Of a stretch of 64,000 bases of DNA, positions 1-10,740 are shown piece by piece. The stretch lies in assembly GCA_007922195.1 (NCBI GenBank), contig ML681998.1, positions 17,375,937 to 17,439,936 of the forward strand, given 5' to 3'. The notes beneath the pieces were generated by a model. That model ran no database searches, had not been told where the DNA came from, and saw only the letters and a list, made by a program, of their open reading frames with translations. This DNA is from Podocnemis expansa (lineage: Eukaryota; Chordata; Testudines; Podocnemididae). How positions within the stretch are numbered: the stretch's first letter is position 1; every line of letters begins with the position of its first letter. Position numbers and translations under genes: made by a program.

Positions 1-507
1 GAAAGCTAATCTGGTTGTACACTACAGTCAGATTCCTTCCCATATGATGCTGTTCTTGACAGTAACAGATTAGCAATTATATAGTCATGTACCTAAGCCC
101 CACTGGGTAAGCTGTGGCTCTGCAGCTCCATTAGTAAAGAACTGAATCTTATTGGTGAGGACTGAGAAGAAGCTACCAAAGAGTTCCCAAGCACCCATCC
201 TGCAATGCTCTATGAGTTCAGATTCCTTTATGGTGAGAGGGTATTTATGGACCTTCCCCATCAGCGTTACTTCTTAGTTTCCTGCAGCAGTTCCTTAGGA
301 CCACAGGAAGTTCATGCTTCTTGGAAGGGTAGATTTCATTGCTCGTCTCCAGACAGTTGTTACAGATATTGCCTCAGCATAGGCTGGCTGTGTATTGACC
401 TGTAAACTAGTTTTGAAAGGGTTTAAAGAGTTTAAACACCTTTGAAACTGAACCAATTTATAATGTGGTTTATTCAGCCAGTATGCATGGTGTATCTATG
501 TCTGTTA

Positions 508-642
508 AACAAACAAGGAGCCTTTGTGGCACTTTTAAAGCCTAACAAATTTATTTATCACATGAGTTTTCATGGGAGAAATCCCACTTCATCAGATGCT
601 TGAAGGTGGAGAACTTAAAAGAATTGGAGGAAAAATAAATGC
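508..642 (-). repeat. Penelope-like element, 3' region, part 1 (interrupted)
   Basis: The minus strand carries the dispersed box GATGAAGTGGGATTTCTCCC followed by the AAATTTGTTAGGCTTTAAAAG tail region. It ends at the stretch TTGTTTGTTT, so the last roughly 30 bases of the usual terminus are missing. The family is identified from the copy at 49831-50391, which keeps GIY-YIG coding sequence upstream of the same tail. The copy is cut at about 642 by a CR1 and appears to resume at about 2200. Confidence 0.7.
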
Positions 643-2199
643 AGAATCATAGAAATTGGAAGTGACCATGAGAGGTCGTCAAGTCCAGTCCCCTGCACTC
701 ACAGCAGGACCAATACCATCTTAAACCATTCTTGTGAGGTGTTTGTCTAACCTGCTCTTAAAAACTTCCAATGATGGAGGTTCCACAAACTGCTTAGGTA
801 ACTTCAAATCAAATCATAGGGTTGGAAGGGACCTCATGAGAGTAGTTAATCTCCCTGTTAGGAATGTTTTCCTAAAGTCCAACCTAAACCTCCATTGCTG
901 TAATTTAAGCCCATTGCTTCTTGTCCTATCATCAGCGGTCAAGCAGAATAATTTTCTCCCTCCTCCTAGTAACAAACTTTTAGGTACTTGAAAACTGTTT
1001 TCATGTCCCCTCTGTCTCCTTTTTTTCAGACTAAAGAAACCTAGCTCTTTCAATCTTCCCTCATTAGTCAAGTGTTCCAGACCTTTAATCATTCTTGTTG
1101 TTCTTCTCTGGACTTTCTCCAATTTGTCCACATCTTTCCTGAAATGAGGTGCCCAGAGCTGGACACAGTAGTCCAATTAAGGCCTAATTAGCACAGAGTA
1201 GAGCGAAAGAATTACTTCTTGTGTCTTGCTTACAGTACTTCTGTTAATACATCCCAGAATGGTGTTTGCTTGTTTTTGCAACAGTGCTACACTGCTGACT
1301 CATATTTAGCCTGTGATTCATTATGACACCCAGATCCTTTTCTGCAATATTCCTCCTTAGGCAGCCGTTGCCCATTCTGTATATGTGCACTGGACAGTTC
1401 TTTTCTAAATGGAGTACTTTGTACTTGTCTTTCTTTACTGAATTTCAGTCTATTTACCTCAGACCATTTCATCAGTTTGTCCAAATCATTTTAAATTGTG
1501 ATCCTATATCCTCCAACGCACTTGCAACCCCTCCTAGCTTGGTATCATCCACAAACTTTATAAGTGTACTCTCTCTGTCATCATCTAAATCAGTGGTTCC
1601 CAACCTGTGGTCTGGGGACCCCTAGGGGTCTGCAGACATGTTGCAGGGGGTCCACAGAGCCTCTCCCTACCAGGGCCGGAATCTAGCTACAGCCCCAATG
1701 CTCCCTGCTAGGGCTGCCTTTCCCCTCCTGTGGCTGGATCCTGGCAGGGGCATGGGGCCGCGGTGGCTCCCCAGAAGGGTCAAGGGCAGGGGGCCGTAGC
1801 TGCCGTGGCTCGGCTCCCCAGCGGTGCAGGCCATGGTGGCGGCAGCACTTCTCGCCAGCTGTCACAGTGGCACCATCAGAGTGGTGTGGGCCAGAGACTG
1901 CCTGCATGGGTCAGATTACATAATCAGCTGGGGGGCCACAAAGATTTTTTTTGTTAAAAAGGGGTCCCCAGCCTGAAAAAGGTTGGGAACCACTGCGCTA
2001 AATCATTGATGAAATTGTTGACTAGAATAAGACCCAGAATTGATCTCTGTGATACCCCGCTCATTATGTCCTTCCAGCATGACTGTAAACCATTGATAAA
2101 TACTCTCTGGGAGCAGTTATCCAACCAGTTTTGCAACCTTCTTATAGTAGTTCCATCTAGATTGTATTTCTCTAGTTTATGAGTGAAGAACGTGCAAGT
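643..2199 (-). mobile_element. CR1 LINE, 5'-truncated, broken reverse transcriptase
   Basis: On the minus strand this runs from the middle of the CR1 reverse transcriptase to the 3' end. About 1990-2200 encodes an RT stretch with HKLEKYNLDGTT and GVSQRSILGLILVNNFINDL (motif B). About 814-1176 encodes YCVQLWAPHFRKDVDKLEKVQ, which aligns with the CR1 copy near 31550. Stops and frameshifts break the frame. The 3' end is marked by ATCATAGAAATTGGAAG at 643 onward. A second copy of the CR1 terminal box lies at about 808-843, a small internal rearrangement or a second tiny insertion. A hAT element splits it at 1591-1995. Confidence 0.85.
1591..1995. mobile_element. Non-autonomous hAT element inside CR1
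   Basis: The ends are CAGTGGTTCCCAACC and GGTTGGGAACCACTG, a perfect 15-bp inverted repeat. The flanks ATCTAAAT and CGCTAAAT are an 8-bp target duplication with 6 of 8 matching. Removing the element and one flank restores the CR1 sequence. The 405-bp inside is GC-rich and has no transposase. It belongs to the same end-sequence group as the element at 57009-58115. Confidence 0.85.
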
Positions 2200-2290
2200 C
2201 ATGGGATCAGAGCAGATTGTTTCAGGAAATCAAAGCAGTTGTTCAGCTTCAAACGATGTGGAACATCAAATTAGGAGGAGGGGTTGTAGC
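2200..2290 (-). repeat. Penelope-like element, 3' region, part 2
   Basis: The stretch CATGGGATCAG, then AAATCAAAGCAGTTGTT and TTCAAACGATG, matches the reverse complement of the non-coding part of the Penelope copy at about 50145-50200. It therefore continues the piece that ends at 642 on the other side of the CR1. The right boundary is approximate. Confidence 0.55.
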
Positions 2291-3366
2291 CTACCCAATT
2301 ACGAATCCAGGTTTAGTGGTTTCTTATCTGCGATAGTGTTGCAAAATGCATCTTCATTACAGCAGTACTACTTCCATCTTAATCATTATATACACTGGGC
2401 AGCAAAATAAAAAAAAATTAGCTAAAATTTCATCCACAAAGCAAACATTTTTAAAAGAAGAATTGAACAAACTGTAGTTTTAAAGTGTATAATACAATTA
2501 TAAGGCATTGGCTCTGGTGTTTTCTTACTGCTTGAAAATGCAAAACAGCCTTTTTTTTTTTTAAATAAAAGAAAAAAATAACATTCTGCAACCCATTGGT
2601 TGCTCTCTTTCTGTTCAGACGTGATCAGCTTTGGTGACAACAGTGCCACAACAGCAAATAAACATGGACAGAATATGAGTGACTGTGAGGTGGCCTACAG
2701 AGAACAGAACACAACAGTGAGCAGCATAAAGTGAGATTCAGTACTAATCAATGTGAAGTGCTACACACTGAGAGAGAAAACAAACAACTGAGTTAGGGGA
2801 AACAGGAAGTCCAAGGTAGTATTTAATGGTGAGGACTCCACTTTATAATACATCGCTCAAATATAATTTGGTCGTGTTCAACTAAGCTCTAACTTATTAG
2901 TTCGAACGAATGAGTTAACTTTTCCTAATATAGACGTAGCCTTTGAGTGCACCCCATTCAGGTGTCAGGTCTCATGCTTTATCTATTTGGTGAAATTTTT
3001 CAGTTCTCTCACTCTAAAACTGGGATCTGGGGATACTGTCCCATCTGTGCCAATGACTTATTACTGAACAGGGCCAACTGGACACTTCCCTTTGGGAGCA
3101 CTGTAGTGAAAAACAGCCTCCTTAAAACAAATATGTTTATTAGCAAATAGAACAAAGTATAAAAGTGTTTGTGGGTTTTTAATTTTTTTTTTTAAACAAC
3201 CAACCTATATGCATGTTTAGACACATTTAACTGAACACCTCACTACCCACTATGTTAAATGGGCTTCCCTCTTGACTTACACTGACAGAATAGACTCAAC
3301 TTAATGGTCTTTTTGGAAGCTAAGGCGTTCTTGGCACCTGGTTTGATCTGAAGTCTATTTACCTTT
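2291..3366. other. Intergenic stretch with no recognised gene
   Basis: AT-rich sequence with homopolymer runs near 2551-2565 and 3180-3193. The short open frames carry no recognisable domain, and I see no clear repeat ends. Confidence 0.6.
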
Positions 3367-4190
3367 GTAACAGGCTGCTCCCCAGATCTGGTCCAGTGTG
3401 CCACTGTGACCCTACCAGTTCCCACTCCTGAACCCCAATACACCCTGCTTTGCCAGGTGACTCACTCCTCCTTCAGTACACTCCAGCCTCTAGCACGCAA
3501 TCAGTCCCAAGCAGTGGGTGTGTGCCCTCTGGCTACTTGAAGAATGGTTCTTAAGCAAACACCCCCAGCCCCAGATACCACTGTGGGAGCCACTGTCTAC
3601 GGAGATTGAGACTCACTCCCAATCACAATACACTCAAGTCCATCCATTTAACAAAGAAATGGATTGTGCCCATCCTTCATTCATACCCTCTAAAGATCAC
3701 ACAGCTTCAGATAAAACAACTACTCATTTATGGATCAGATTATAATTCTAAGTGAGAATATGGCCAGTCATGACAGAATCACAATATAAACGAGTCAGGA
3801 GTGACCAAAAGACAATAAAAGGTAAAACATGCATACTAACCTAATACCTCTACCTAAACTGACCTCATACTCCAAGTTTATGCTCAAGATATTTGGTTGT
3901 CAGATGTTTGCACAGCCAGTCTCTGCCTGAGACCAGGCAGGGCCCAGATCTTGCTTGTAGTTGTTTCAAGATGGAGACTCTCAGGAAAAATGCACCAAAT
4001 CCCTCCTCTCTCTCTTTGTTCCAAAACTCTCCCAGCCCTTCTCTTTCTGGGCCAAGGTGATCTCTTGTCTGGTCTGAGCCAGGACACTCAATGAGCATAT
4101 GTTTGTTGCTTCCTCCTGGTACTTGCTGCCCTTCTGCTGGGAGAGACCTCTGTCTGTCTTCCACCCCCCTTGAGTCAAGGAAAACATATT
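3367..4190. repeat. Unclassified long interspersed repeat, copy 1 (possibly LTR-derived)
   Basis: This stretch aligns over several hundred bases with 10045-10740: GCTGCTCCCCAGATC, GTGTGCCACTGTGACC, AAGCAAACACCCCCAGCCCC and AAAACATGCATACTAA all recur in the same order and orientation. No coding domain is visible. An LTR or retroviral-internal origin is a guess. Similar style continues to about 4680 but without a match in the second copy that I can follow. Confidence 0.6.
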
Positions 4191-4802
4191 TCACCTTTGT
4201 GCATATGCATGACGCTGCGACAAAAGTGATATTACAATAACCTATTCTACATGGTTATGAGCATCCATAAAGAAACTTTGCATATTGTGATGGCACAGAA
4301 ACATACAATCACAGTGTAGAAGTGAACAGAAAAATCATATAAATCATAACCCAGGGTGCACAGTATGCATTTCATGACAACCTTCTCTAGAGTGACTTCC
4401 TAGACTGCTCCACCCTCTCCGGGAAACTCCTGTTCTCAAAATCCCACACTCCCTGGGTTTTCCAGAGTCTGGTTACCATATTTACCAATTATTTTTGTTT
4501 GAAGGGTTCTTTCTGAAGTCTTCCTTTTGTCTCAGCCTGATTTTTTTTCCCCAGTTGGCCAACCAGGTCACCTAAAATGATAGGTCCATCATTTGGCAGG
4601 TTGGTCTATTCAGCTTTACTGGTCTCTGGTCTTGTGACTGTGAAAGGAGTGTTGTGAAATTCTCTGCTGACTCTGACATTCCACCCTCCATCTCGAGTCC
4701 TATGTAATAAAGCACAGTTTGTGCCCCAGCTCAACATTGATCTAAACATTGACTCCAACACCTTGGCCAGTTATTTGAAACTGAATTCTAAGAAAATAGA
4801 TA

Positions 4803-5003
4803 AAGAGTCCTGGGGACATTTAAAGACTAACAGATTTATTTATTGCATGAACTTTCATGGGAGAAAATCCCACTTCAAAGCATCTGATGAAGTGGGATTT
4901 TCTCCCATGAAAGCTCATGTGATAAATAAATTTGTTAGTCTTTAAAAGTGCCCAGGACTCTTTGTTTGTTTTGCTGAAGTAGACTAACATGACTACCCCT
5001 TTG
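4803..5003. repeat. Penelope-like 3' tail as a head-to-head inverted repeat
   Basis: A minus-strand copy of the tail (about 4803-4877) is followed almost at once by a plus-strand copy (about 4880-5003). Both contain GTGGGATTTTCTCCCATGAA and the TTTGTTAGTCTTTAAA region, so the two arms form a long hairpin. Only the plus arm carries the terminal GACTAACATGACTACCCCTT. No convincing target duplication was seen. Confidence 0.75.
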
Positions 5004-5195
5004 GAAATTGAGTTGTAACAGACAATGGCCCTGGCTCTCTCTGCCCTGAATGCTGGGCCAGATTACCTGGCCCACTCTGTCCATTTTGTGTCACTTGGAT
5101 GGCATAAAACAGATGGATTCCAACTGCAGACAGCATGGGGAAACATCCCATCAGGAAGGACAGTTTTCTCTTGGTATATGACCAGCAGAAACAGC

Positions 5196-6300
5196 CAGGG
5201 GCGTTGCTACCATAAAAAAAAGTCAGGGCCTGGGCCCCTGCCCCACCCCCTGCCATGAGTCCATGCCCCCTGCAGTTAGGCCCCACCCAGGGCCCAATCT
5301 GGCTTTGGGGCCTGATATAGGAGCTGGATTGGCCTTCACCAACCAGCAGCCCAGCTGGATTCAGCTCCTGCTGCTGCCGGCAGCCCTGATCCAGCTCCTG
5401 CTGCTGCTGGCCAGCTGCAGGTGGCCCGGGCCCCAATCCTGCTGCTGCTGGCCAGTAGCTCAGGCCCAATCTTCTCCCTTCCCCTGGCTTACTGGCTCGG
5501 CTTGGAGGGGGAGCCTCCTGCAGCCCCCAGGTGCCATTGTTGGGGAGTTGTGGGGAGTCTTCTTCAGCTCCACTGCATGGGCTTGAGGGTGAGGGAAGCC
5601 TCCCTCAGCCCCTGGGCTCTGCTGCCTGGGCTTGGGGGTGAGGGGAGCGCCCTGCAGCCCCCTGGGGCTCATCCATTTTGGGGAGGGGGAGAGTTGCCTG
5701 CAGCCCCCACCAGCCTGACACTGAGAGGGTCTGATCCCCACCCAGCCTGATTCCATCTCCTCCCCCCCTGGCCTGACCTCTGGCCCCAAGGGGCTGATTC
5801 CCTGCCTCCTCCCCGAGAGAGAGAGATGCATACCACTACAGCAGCACAACTTACCTGGTGCTGTGCTGGGGAGGAGGAGTGACTAATCTGCAAGAAAAGA
5901 GGGAGTTAGAGTTCCCTCCCTCCTGCTGCCCTGGCTTACATGACTCAGTTGCATGCTGAATTCAAGCAGACAGGCACTCTCTGCACCTGTGTTTACTCCT
6001 GCTCTGCAAAAATTAGTGGGGCCTGGGCCTGAGGCTCAGGGAGCTGATTCCCTGAGGGCCCCATGCCAGCAGCACCCCTGCAGACAGCCAAACCAGCTCC
6101 TGTGCAGCTATGTGCACATGTGCAGGCAGAGCTCAGACCTGGTAGACAGTTCTTGAGGGGTGTGTGTGGAGGAGTGGAGTTCCACTCTACCAAACCTTTG
6201 CTGGAGTGTGTTAAAGCAAGCCTCCAGCTAACTTAATTTCCTCTATGACTGGGCAGAACAGGATCGGGAAACCACCTCTACTCTCTGATGCATCTCTTCT
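5196..6300. repeat. GC-rich repeat beginning with a hAT-like end
   Basis: CAGGGGCGTTGCTAC at 5196 looks like a hAT terminus. GC-rich sequence follows, with CTG runs near 5360-5450 and many open frames in several frames, which is expected from base composition rather than coding. I could not find the matching right end or a target duplication, so the extent is uncertain. Confidence 0.35.
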
Positions 6301-6349
6301 TCACACAACCTGTGGAGCTTTAATGATGGAAAATTGAGCTCCTTATGAG

Positions 6350-6441
6350 CAGGGGTGTCGCTGGTGCCGGGGTTATGGGGCTTGAGCCCTGAGTCCCAAT
6401 GCCTGAGCCCCAGGTATTTTCCTGGGCCAGGGGCACTCCTG
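6350..6441. mobile_element. Short hAT-type element, 92 bp
   Basis: Starts CAGGGGTGTCGCTGG and ends GGGGCACTCCTG, flanked by CTTATGAG (6342-6349) and CTTATGAA (6442-6449), 7 of 8 identical. A related minus-strand sequence lies at about 7105-7240 (GGCCCAGGAAAATA, GGCTCTGGCACCAG). Confidence 0.65.
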
Positions 6442-7104
6442 CTTATGAATCATTTACAGCAGAGCAAGTCAGTGCAATTTGGATGAGAAACTCCACCCAT
6501 CTAATCTGTTAGCATTTGACACACACCTTGCACATAGCAACCGAGCCACACCCACATCACTAGAAATAGCCAACTAAAAGCTATACCATCTTCCTCCAAA
6601 TAGCCACCCTCGTTACAGGACTCCTTCCCCCAAAGAAAGGAAAAATAAATGGCCAGGCTGCATTTATGCATAATTGAAACAATTAGCCAAGTTTATTACA
6701 CCAGTGTGGGGTAGCTCTCATTAGCATCCTTTTGCCACACACTCACTCACCCACCCATTTCGCCAAGCCATGCAAGGGGAAAGGTGGCAAACTAGGAAAG
6801 GATTGGGCCCTTTTGGGAAGTGGCAGCTGCAGGCTGAACTGGGAGCTGCAGAGAAGCCAGGCACAGAGAAGAACTTCTGGGACATCTGTAGACCTGCTTG
6901 TAGAATGGTCTGTGTCAGACATAACAGCAAAGTGCAGATGAGTGTGGGACTTTTGGGGCAGAAGCAGCAGCTGAACTGAAGTTGATACCCCCAAGCAGCA
7001 GGCCTGAAGAGCCCTGCCTTAGGGCCCCAAACAAGAACTGTCATTGCTTACTTTGGACTACACCAGAAGAGGTCGCCATACCTGGGGTATTTGCAACCAA
7101 GAGC

Positions 7105-7240
7105 GCCTCTGGCCCAGGAAAATATCCAGGACTCAGGTGCTGGAACTCGGGGCTTGCGTGTTATCAGCACACCACCACTGCAGCTGCGGTGGACTCAGGG
7201 CTCTGGCACCAGGATGCAGGGCTTGAGCTCTGTAAGCCCA
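7105..7240 (-). repeat. Relative of the 6350-6441 element
   Basis: Read on the minus strand it shares GGCACCA/GGGCTTGAGC and TATTTTCCTGGGCC blocks with the 92-bp element, with extra sequence in the middle. Ends are not clear. Confidence 0.4.
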
Positions 7241-7400
7241 GCACAAGCAATGCCCTTGTTTGCAACCTTTCCCTCTACTGCAAGGCCTACCGATAGCCAG
7301 ACTGCTCAGTGGTTATGGGACCTACCAGGGCTAATGTGTACAAGGTCTGGCTGCTGAAATAACTTGTCAAGGAGTGAATGTTCCCTTCTAGTGAGGGAAA

Positions 7401-7556
7401 GAGGTTCTGTAGAGCAGATATCAGCTGTCCAATCTCAGGTACCAGTTGTCTAAAGAATGGAAGGAGAATTCAGACCTGAGAGCCTGGGCCCAAAAGGCAC
7501 TCCAGGTGCAGGTGCTATTCTCAGTGATCACAACAAGTATCCAGGAATCAGAGAAG
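7401..7556 (+). repeat. Inverted repeat, left arm
   Basis: About 156 bases from GAGGTTCTGTAGAGC to CAGGAATCAGAGAAG are nearly identical to the reverse complement of 8531-8687. Only a few substitutions separate the arms; the loop is about 970 bases. Confidence 0.85.
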
Positions 7557-8121
7557 CTTGTGCTTGGCTTGTACTTAAAGCTCCTTGGCCAGCCCCAGTG
7601 CCAAGGTAGTGCAATCTAGTTGGCAGAGTTAATAAATTCACTCTTTCCCTTAGAGTGGCCAGAGTCAATGGGTAAACCCTTGCTCATATGGCTGTGCAGT
7701 CTAGTGGCCAAAGTCAATTGGGCAGCCCTTGTCCATAGGGATGTAGGGCCTTGTGCCCAAACAGATTGGCTCACTATCTAAGGGCATGTGGCAGCCAGCA
7801 AGGTCAGCACAGATTCAGTTAAAACACATTGATAATTCATGGGGTAATGGGTAACCGTCTCCAGGCTTCTTCCTACACTGACTCCTGAAGCTGAAGCCTC
7901 AGCATTTGTCAGAGTCTCCAGATCCCTGAGCAAGCACAGCAACTCTGGGCTCCACTGGAAGGGAGAGAGGGCCAGAGTCTCCATATCCTGGTGCGGCTCC
8001 CTTTTATATTGCTACTACACTTGGAGCATGCCCAGTAGGGATGAGGGGGCATGGCTTCCTTAGGCTACAGTGTCGCATTAACCCCTTCTATTCCAGTGTG
8101 GGATGAGTATACCCCATCACA
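7401..8121 (-). repeat. LTR-like sequence (possible solo LTR)
   Basis: On the minus strand the block begins TGTGATGGGGTATACTC at about 8121 and has a TATA-like AATATAAAAGGGAG near 8000-8010, about 110 bases from the start, an arrangement typical of an LTR promoter. Near-repeated blocks (GGCCAGAGTCAATGGG, GGCCAAAGTCAATTGGG) lie at 7650-7720. No gag or pol coding sequence is visible, and the 3' boundary and target duplication were not found. Confidence 0.4.
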
Positions 8122-8530
8122 CACCTACAAGGCTTGCCTCCGAGTCACAATACACTTGGCACACTGCTGGCACAGTGGAGGTTGGGTGCAGTCCAGCATG
8201 GAGCAGCCCCAATTTAATGACATGAGGGTGCAGATGGAAGAATCATGTATTAGCCCAGGAAGAAACCTAAAGCAAAGCCAACCATAAATCATAGATTGGC
8301 CCCTCCATAGTGTCTGGCCAAATTCTATCACAGCACCATTGGGCCACAGCCATGTTTAAAACCATTCTCCACCATAGGGATTAAACATGAATGTTTGTTT
8401 TAGGGCAACAGGTCCCAATTTGGTATTAATTCTGTTCTGTGCTTCAGCTAGAGCCGCAGTTGGGACAAAGCCTTGGTCTTCAATAAAGCTTCCCCCAGTA
8501 AAAGGAAATTTTTTGGGACCTGGCCAAGAC

Positions 8531-8687
8531 CTTCGCTGATTCCTGGATGCTTGTTGTGATCACTGAGAATAGCACCTGCACTTGGAGTGCCTTTTGGGCC
8601 CAGGCTCTCAGGTCTGAATTCTCCTTCCATTCTTTAGACAACTGGTACCTGAGATTGGACAGCTGATATCTGCTCTACAGAACCTCT
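8531..8687 (-). repeat. Inverted repeat, right arm
   Basis: Reverse complement of 7401-7556, running from CTTCGCTGATTCCTGG to CTACAGAACCTC. Confidence 0.85.
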
Positions 8688-9594
8688 GCCAGGCTGTGAA
8701 AGCCACCAACAAGGCAAGATCAATTCAGAGGCTATAGGGGCTGCTGCAACCCTAGGCTCTGGCCTAAATGGCAAGCCCCAAACTGCAGCCCCTACAGCCC
8801 CTGCATGATCCAGCCTCCACTGCCCTGCTCAGCCTGGAACAGCACTGGGGGGAGGTGGGGGCTGGGAGAGCTCCTGCCAGTGCTGGGGAATGGTCCTGGG
8901 ACCAGAAGCCAGGCTCCGTGGGGTTCCTGTCCCATCCCCAGCCAGGCTGTTCCATCCCAGGGGTAGGGCGGGCTGGTGCATGTTCACTGCACTCTGGGGC
9001 CATGGCTGACTAATGCATGGTGTGGCCTCTTACACCAACTTCCAGGGCCCAGAGCCCTAGGAGGGGGTGGGGTGGAGGCGCTGCACTAGAGGCTGGACCA
9101 CATTCAGTCAGTCTTGTCTCCATGGGCAGACCAGCCAGACCAGGGCCAGGGCAGGAGCACCGCAGAGAACAGCCTCTGCCCCCCTCCGCACCCCCAGCAG
9201 CATTGGCCTGCCTGCAAGTCCTAGCCACCAACCCCCTGATTCCAGTGATTTTGGTATGCCTCACTCTCTTGTTTTTTAAACTGAGCCTTTTACCAAGTTT
9301 AGTGGCTATTAAAAATTATAATTGTACATAAAAATAAAGTCATTTGAGCTTCACTCACTAGTCATAGTCACTATATAGATCTGGGATTTCCTGCAGTATA
9401 TCATTTGTTATGTTCAATTATTATGCAGTGCCCTGAGACACTGAAGAAATTAGTGAGTGATTTATAGAATGGTTTAAGAGTCTGCAGTTTTTCTCCACTG
9501 ACATTGCTGCAACTTGGTTTGCACAATTGACTTGTGCTGTGATTGTGAAACCTGGGCCATTACCACAGCACCAAAGGGTGAACTGTAAAATCAA

Positions 9595-9710
9595 ATTGTT
9601 GGGTCAAATTCTGCTCTGGTTTACCCCATTGTAAATCTGGATTTACTTTACTGATTTGTATAGACTCACTTCAGATTTACACGGAGAAAGTCTGATCTGA
9701 ACTTGGCTCA
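9595..9710. repeat. Old palindromic interspersed repeat fragment
   Basis: GGTCAAATTCTGCTCTGG, TTTACCCCATTGTAAATC and later AGATTTACACGGAGAAAG resemble a common sauropsid repeat with inverted halves. Strongly degraded, and class uncertain. Confidence 0.35.
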
Positions 9711-9831
9711 CTGTATGTAAAGTGAGCTAAACTTGCCCTCTTCTTTCTTTCGCCTCCCCAATTTTAGAAAATGCTCCCTCCCTCCCTCCAGCTCTCAGGA
9801 TGATCATTCACAAACTTGGTAGGATTCAGCC

Positions 9832-10021
9832 CAGTGGTTTTCAAACTTTTTTCTCGGGATCCAGTTGAAGAAAAAAAATCCATTATGCCCACAACCCAAC
9901 AGTTAACTCTTTCAGCAATACATTCCAGTCTTTTGGTGGCAGTAGCAGGGGGTTCTGTGACCCAGTATCTGAGGGGCTGTGACCCAGTACCGAGTCCTGA
10001 CCTCTAGTTTGAAAACCACAG
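9832..10021. mobile_element. Short hAT element, TTTTCAAAC end group
   Basis: Ends CAGTGGTTTTCAAAC and GTTTGAAAACCACAG pair as inverted repeats over 190 bp. The 8-bp flanks (ATTCAGCC and ATGTAGGC) match only in part. Same end group as 49255-49440. Confidence 0.7.
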
Positions 10022-10044
10022 ATGTAGGCTGTGCACTGGTGTGA

Positions 10045-10740
10045 CACAGGTTGCTCCTCAGATCCAGTCTGGTGTGCCACTGTGACCCCCCAATCTCCAC
10101 TTCTAAACCCCCAACTTATCCAACCAAGCTACGTGACCACTCACTCCTGAGTTACTCCACTCTAGTCTCCTGCATGTAGCTCGTCTCAGGAAGTGAGCAT
10201 GCTCTCTCCAGTCATGTAGAGGACAGCTCCCAAGCAAACACCCCAGCCCCAGATACTACCATGGGTGTCTCTGTCTTACATGGATTGGGGCTCTCCCACA
10301 ACCGCCATAGACTCAAGTCTGTCCATTTAACTCTGATATGGATCATACTCAGCCTTCTGCACCATAACCTCTAAAGTACACACAGTTTTAGATAAAACAA
10401 GTCCTAGGTCACTGGTCAGAGTACGATTTTCAGTGCAAATATAGCAAATGAGTGCAGAATCATGATATAAATAAGTCAGAAGCTACCATGAGAAAAATAA
10501 AAGATAAAACACGCATACTAAACTAATAAACTATTACAGATATGCTCATCTCAATCCTCAAGTCCAGCTGTGATGGTTTATAGTCATTTGCTGCCTCTTT
10601 CGTGGCAGGGCCTAATGCTTATTGTAGATTTTTCAAGTTGGAGTTTCCAGGCAAAAAGCCCCAAGCTGCTTAAAGTGTTTCTCTTTGTTTCCAACCCCCC
10701 CCCCCCCTTCCCTTTCTCAGGGGTAAACCATATTATCATT
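10045..10740. repeat. Unclassified long interspersed repeat, copy 2
   Basis: Second copy of the repeat at 3367-4190, same orientation, beginning GTTGCTCCTCAGATCC and including AAGCAAACACCCCAGCCCC and AAAACACGCATACTAA. It directly follows the hAT element that ends at 10021. A C-run sits at about 10687-10699. Confidence 0.6.

Noticed and set aside
1730..1957. Frames on both strands near 1683-1957
   Set aside because: Entirely inside the 405-bp hAT element.
4993..5849. Open frames of 107-158 codons on both strands in a GC-rich stretch
   Set aside because: Several frames are open on both strands at once and are rich in Pro, Gly, Gln and Leu, as expected from GC-rich repeat DNA. No domain is recognisable.
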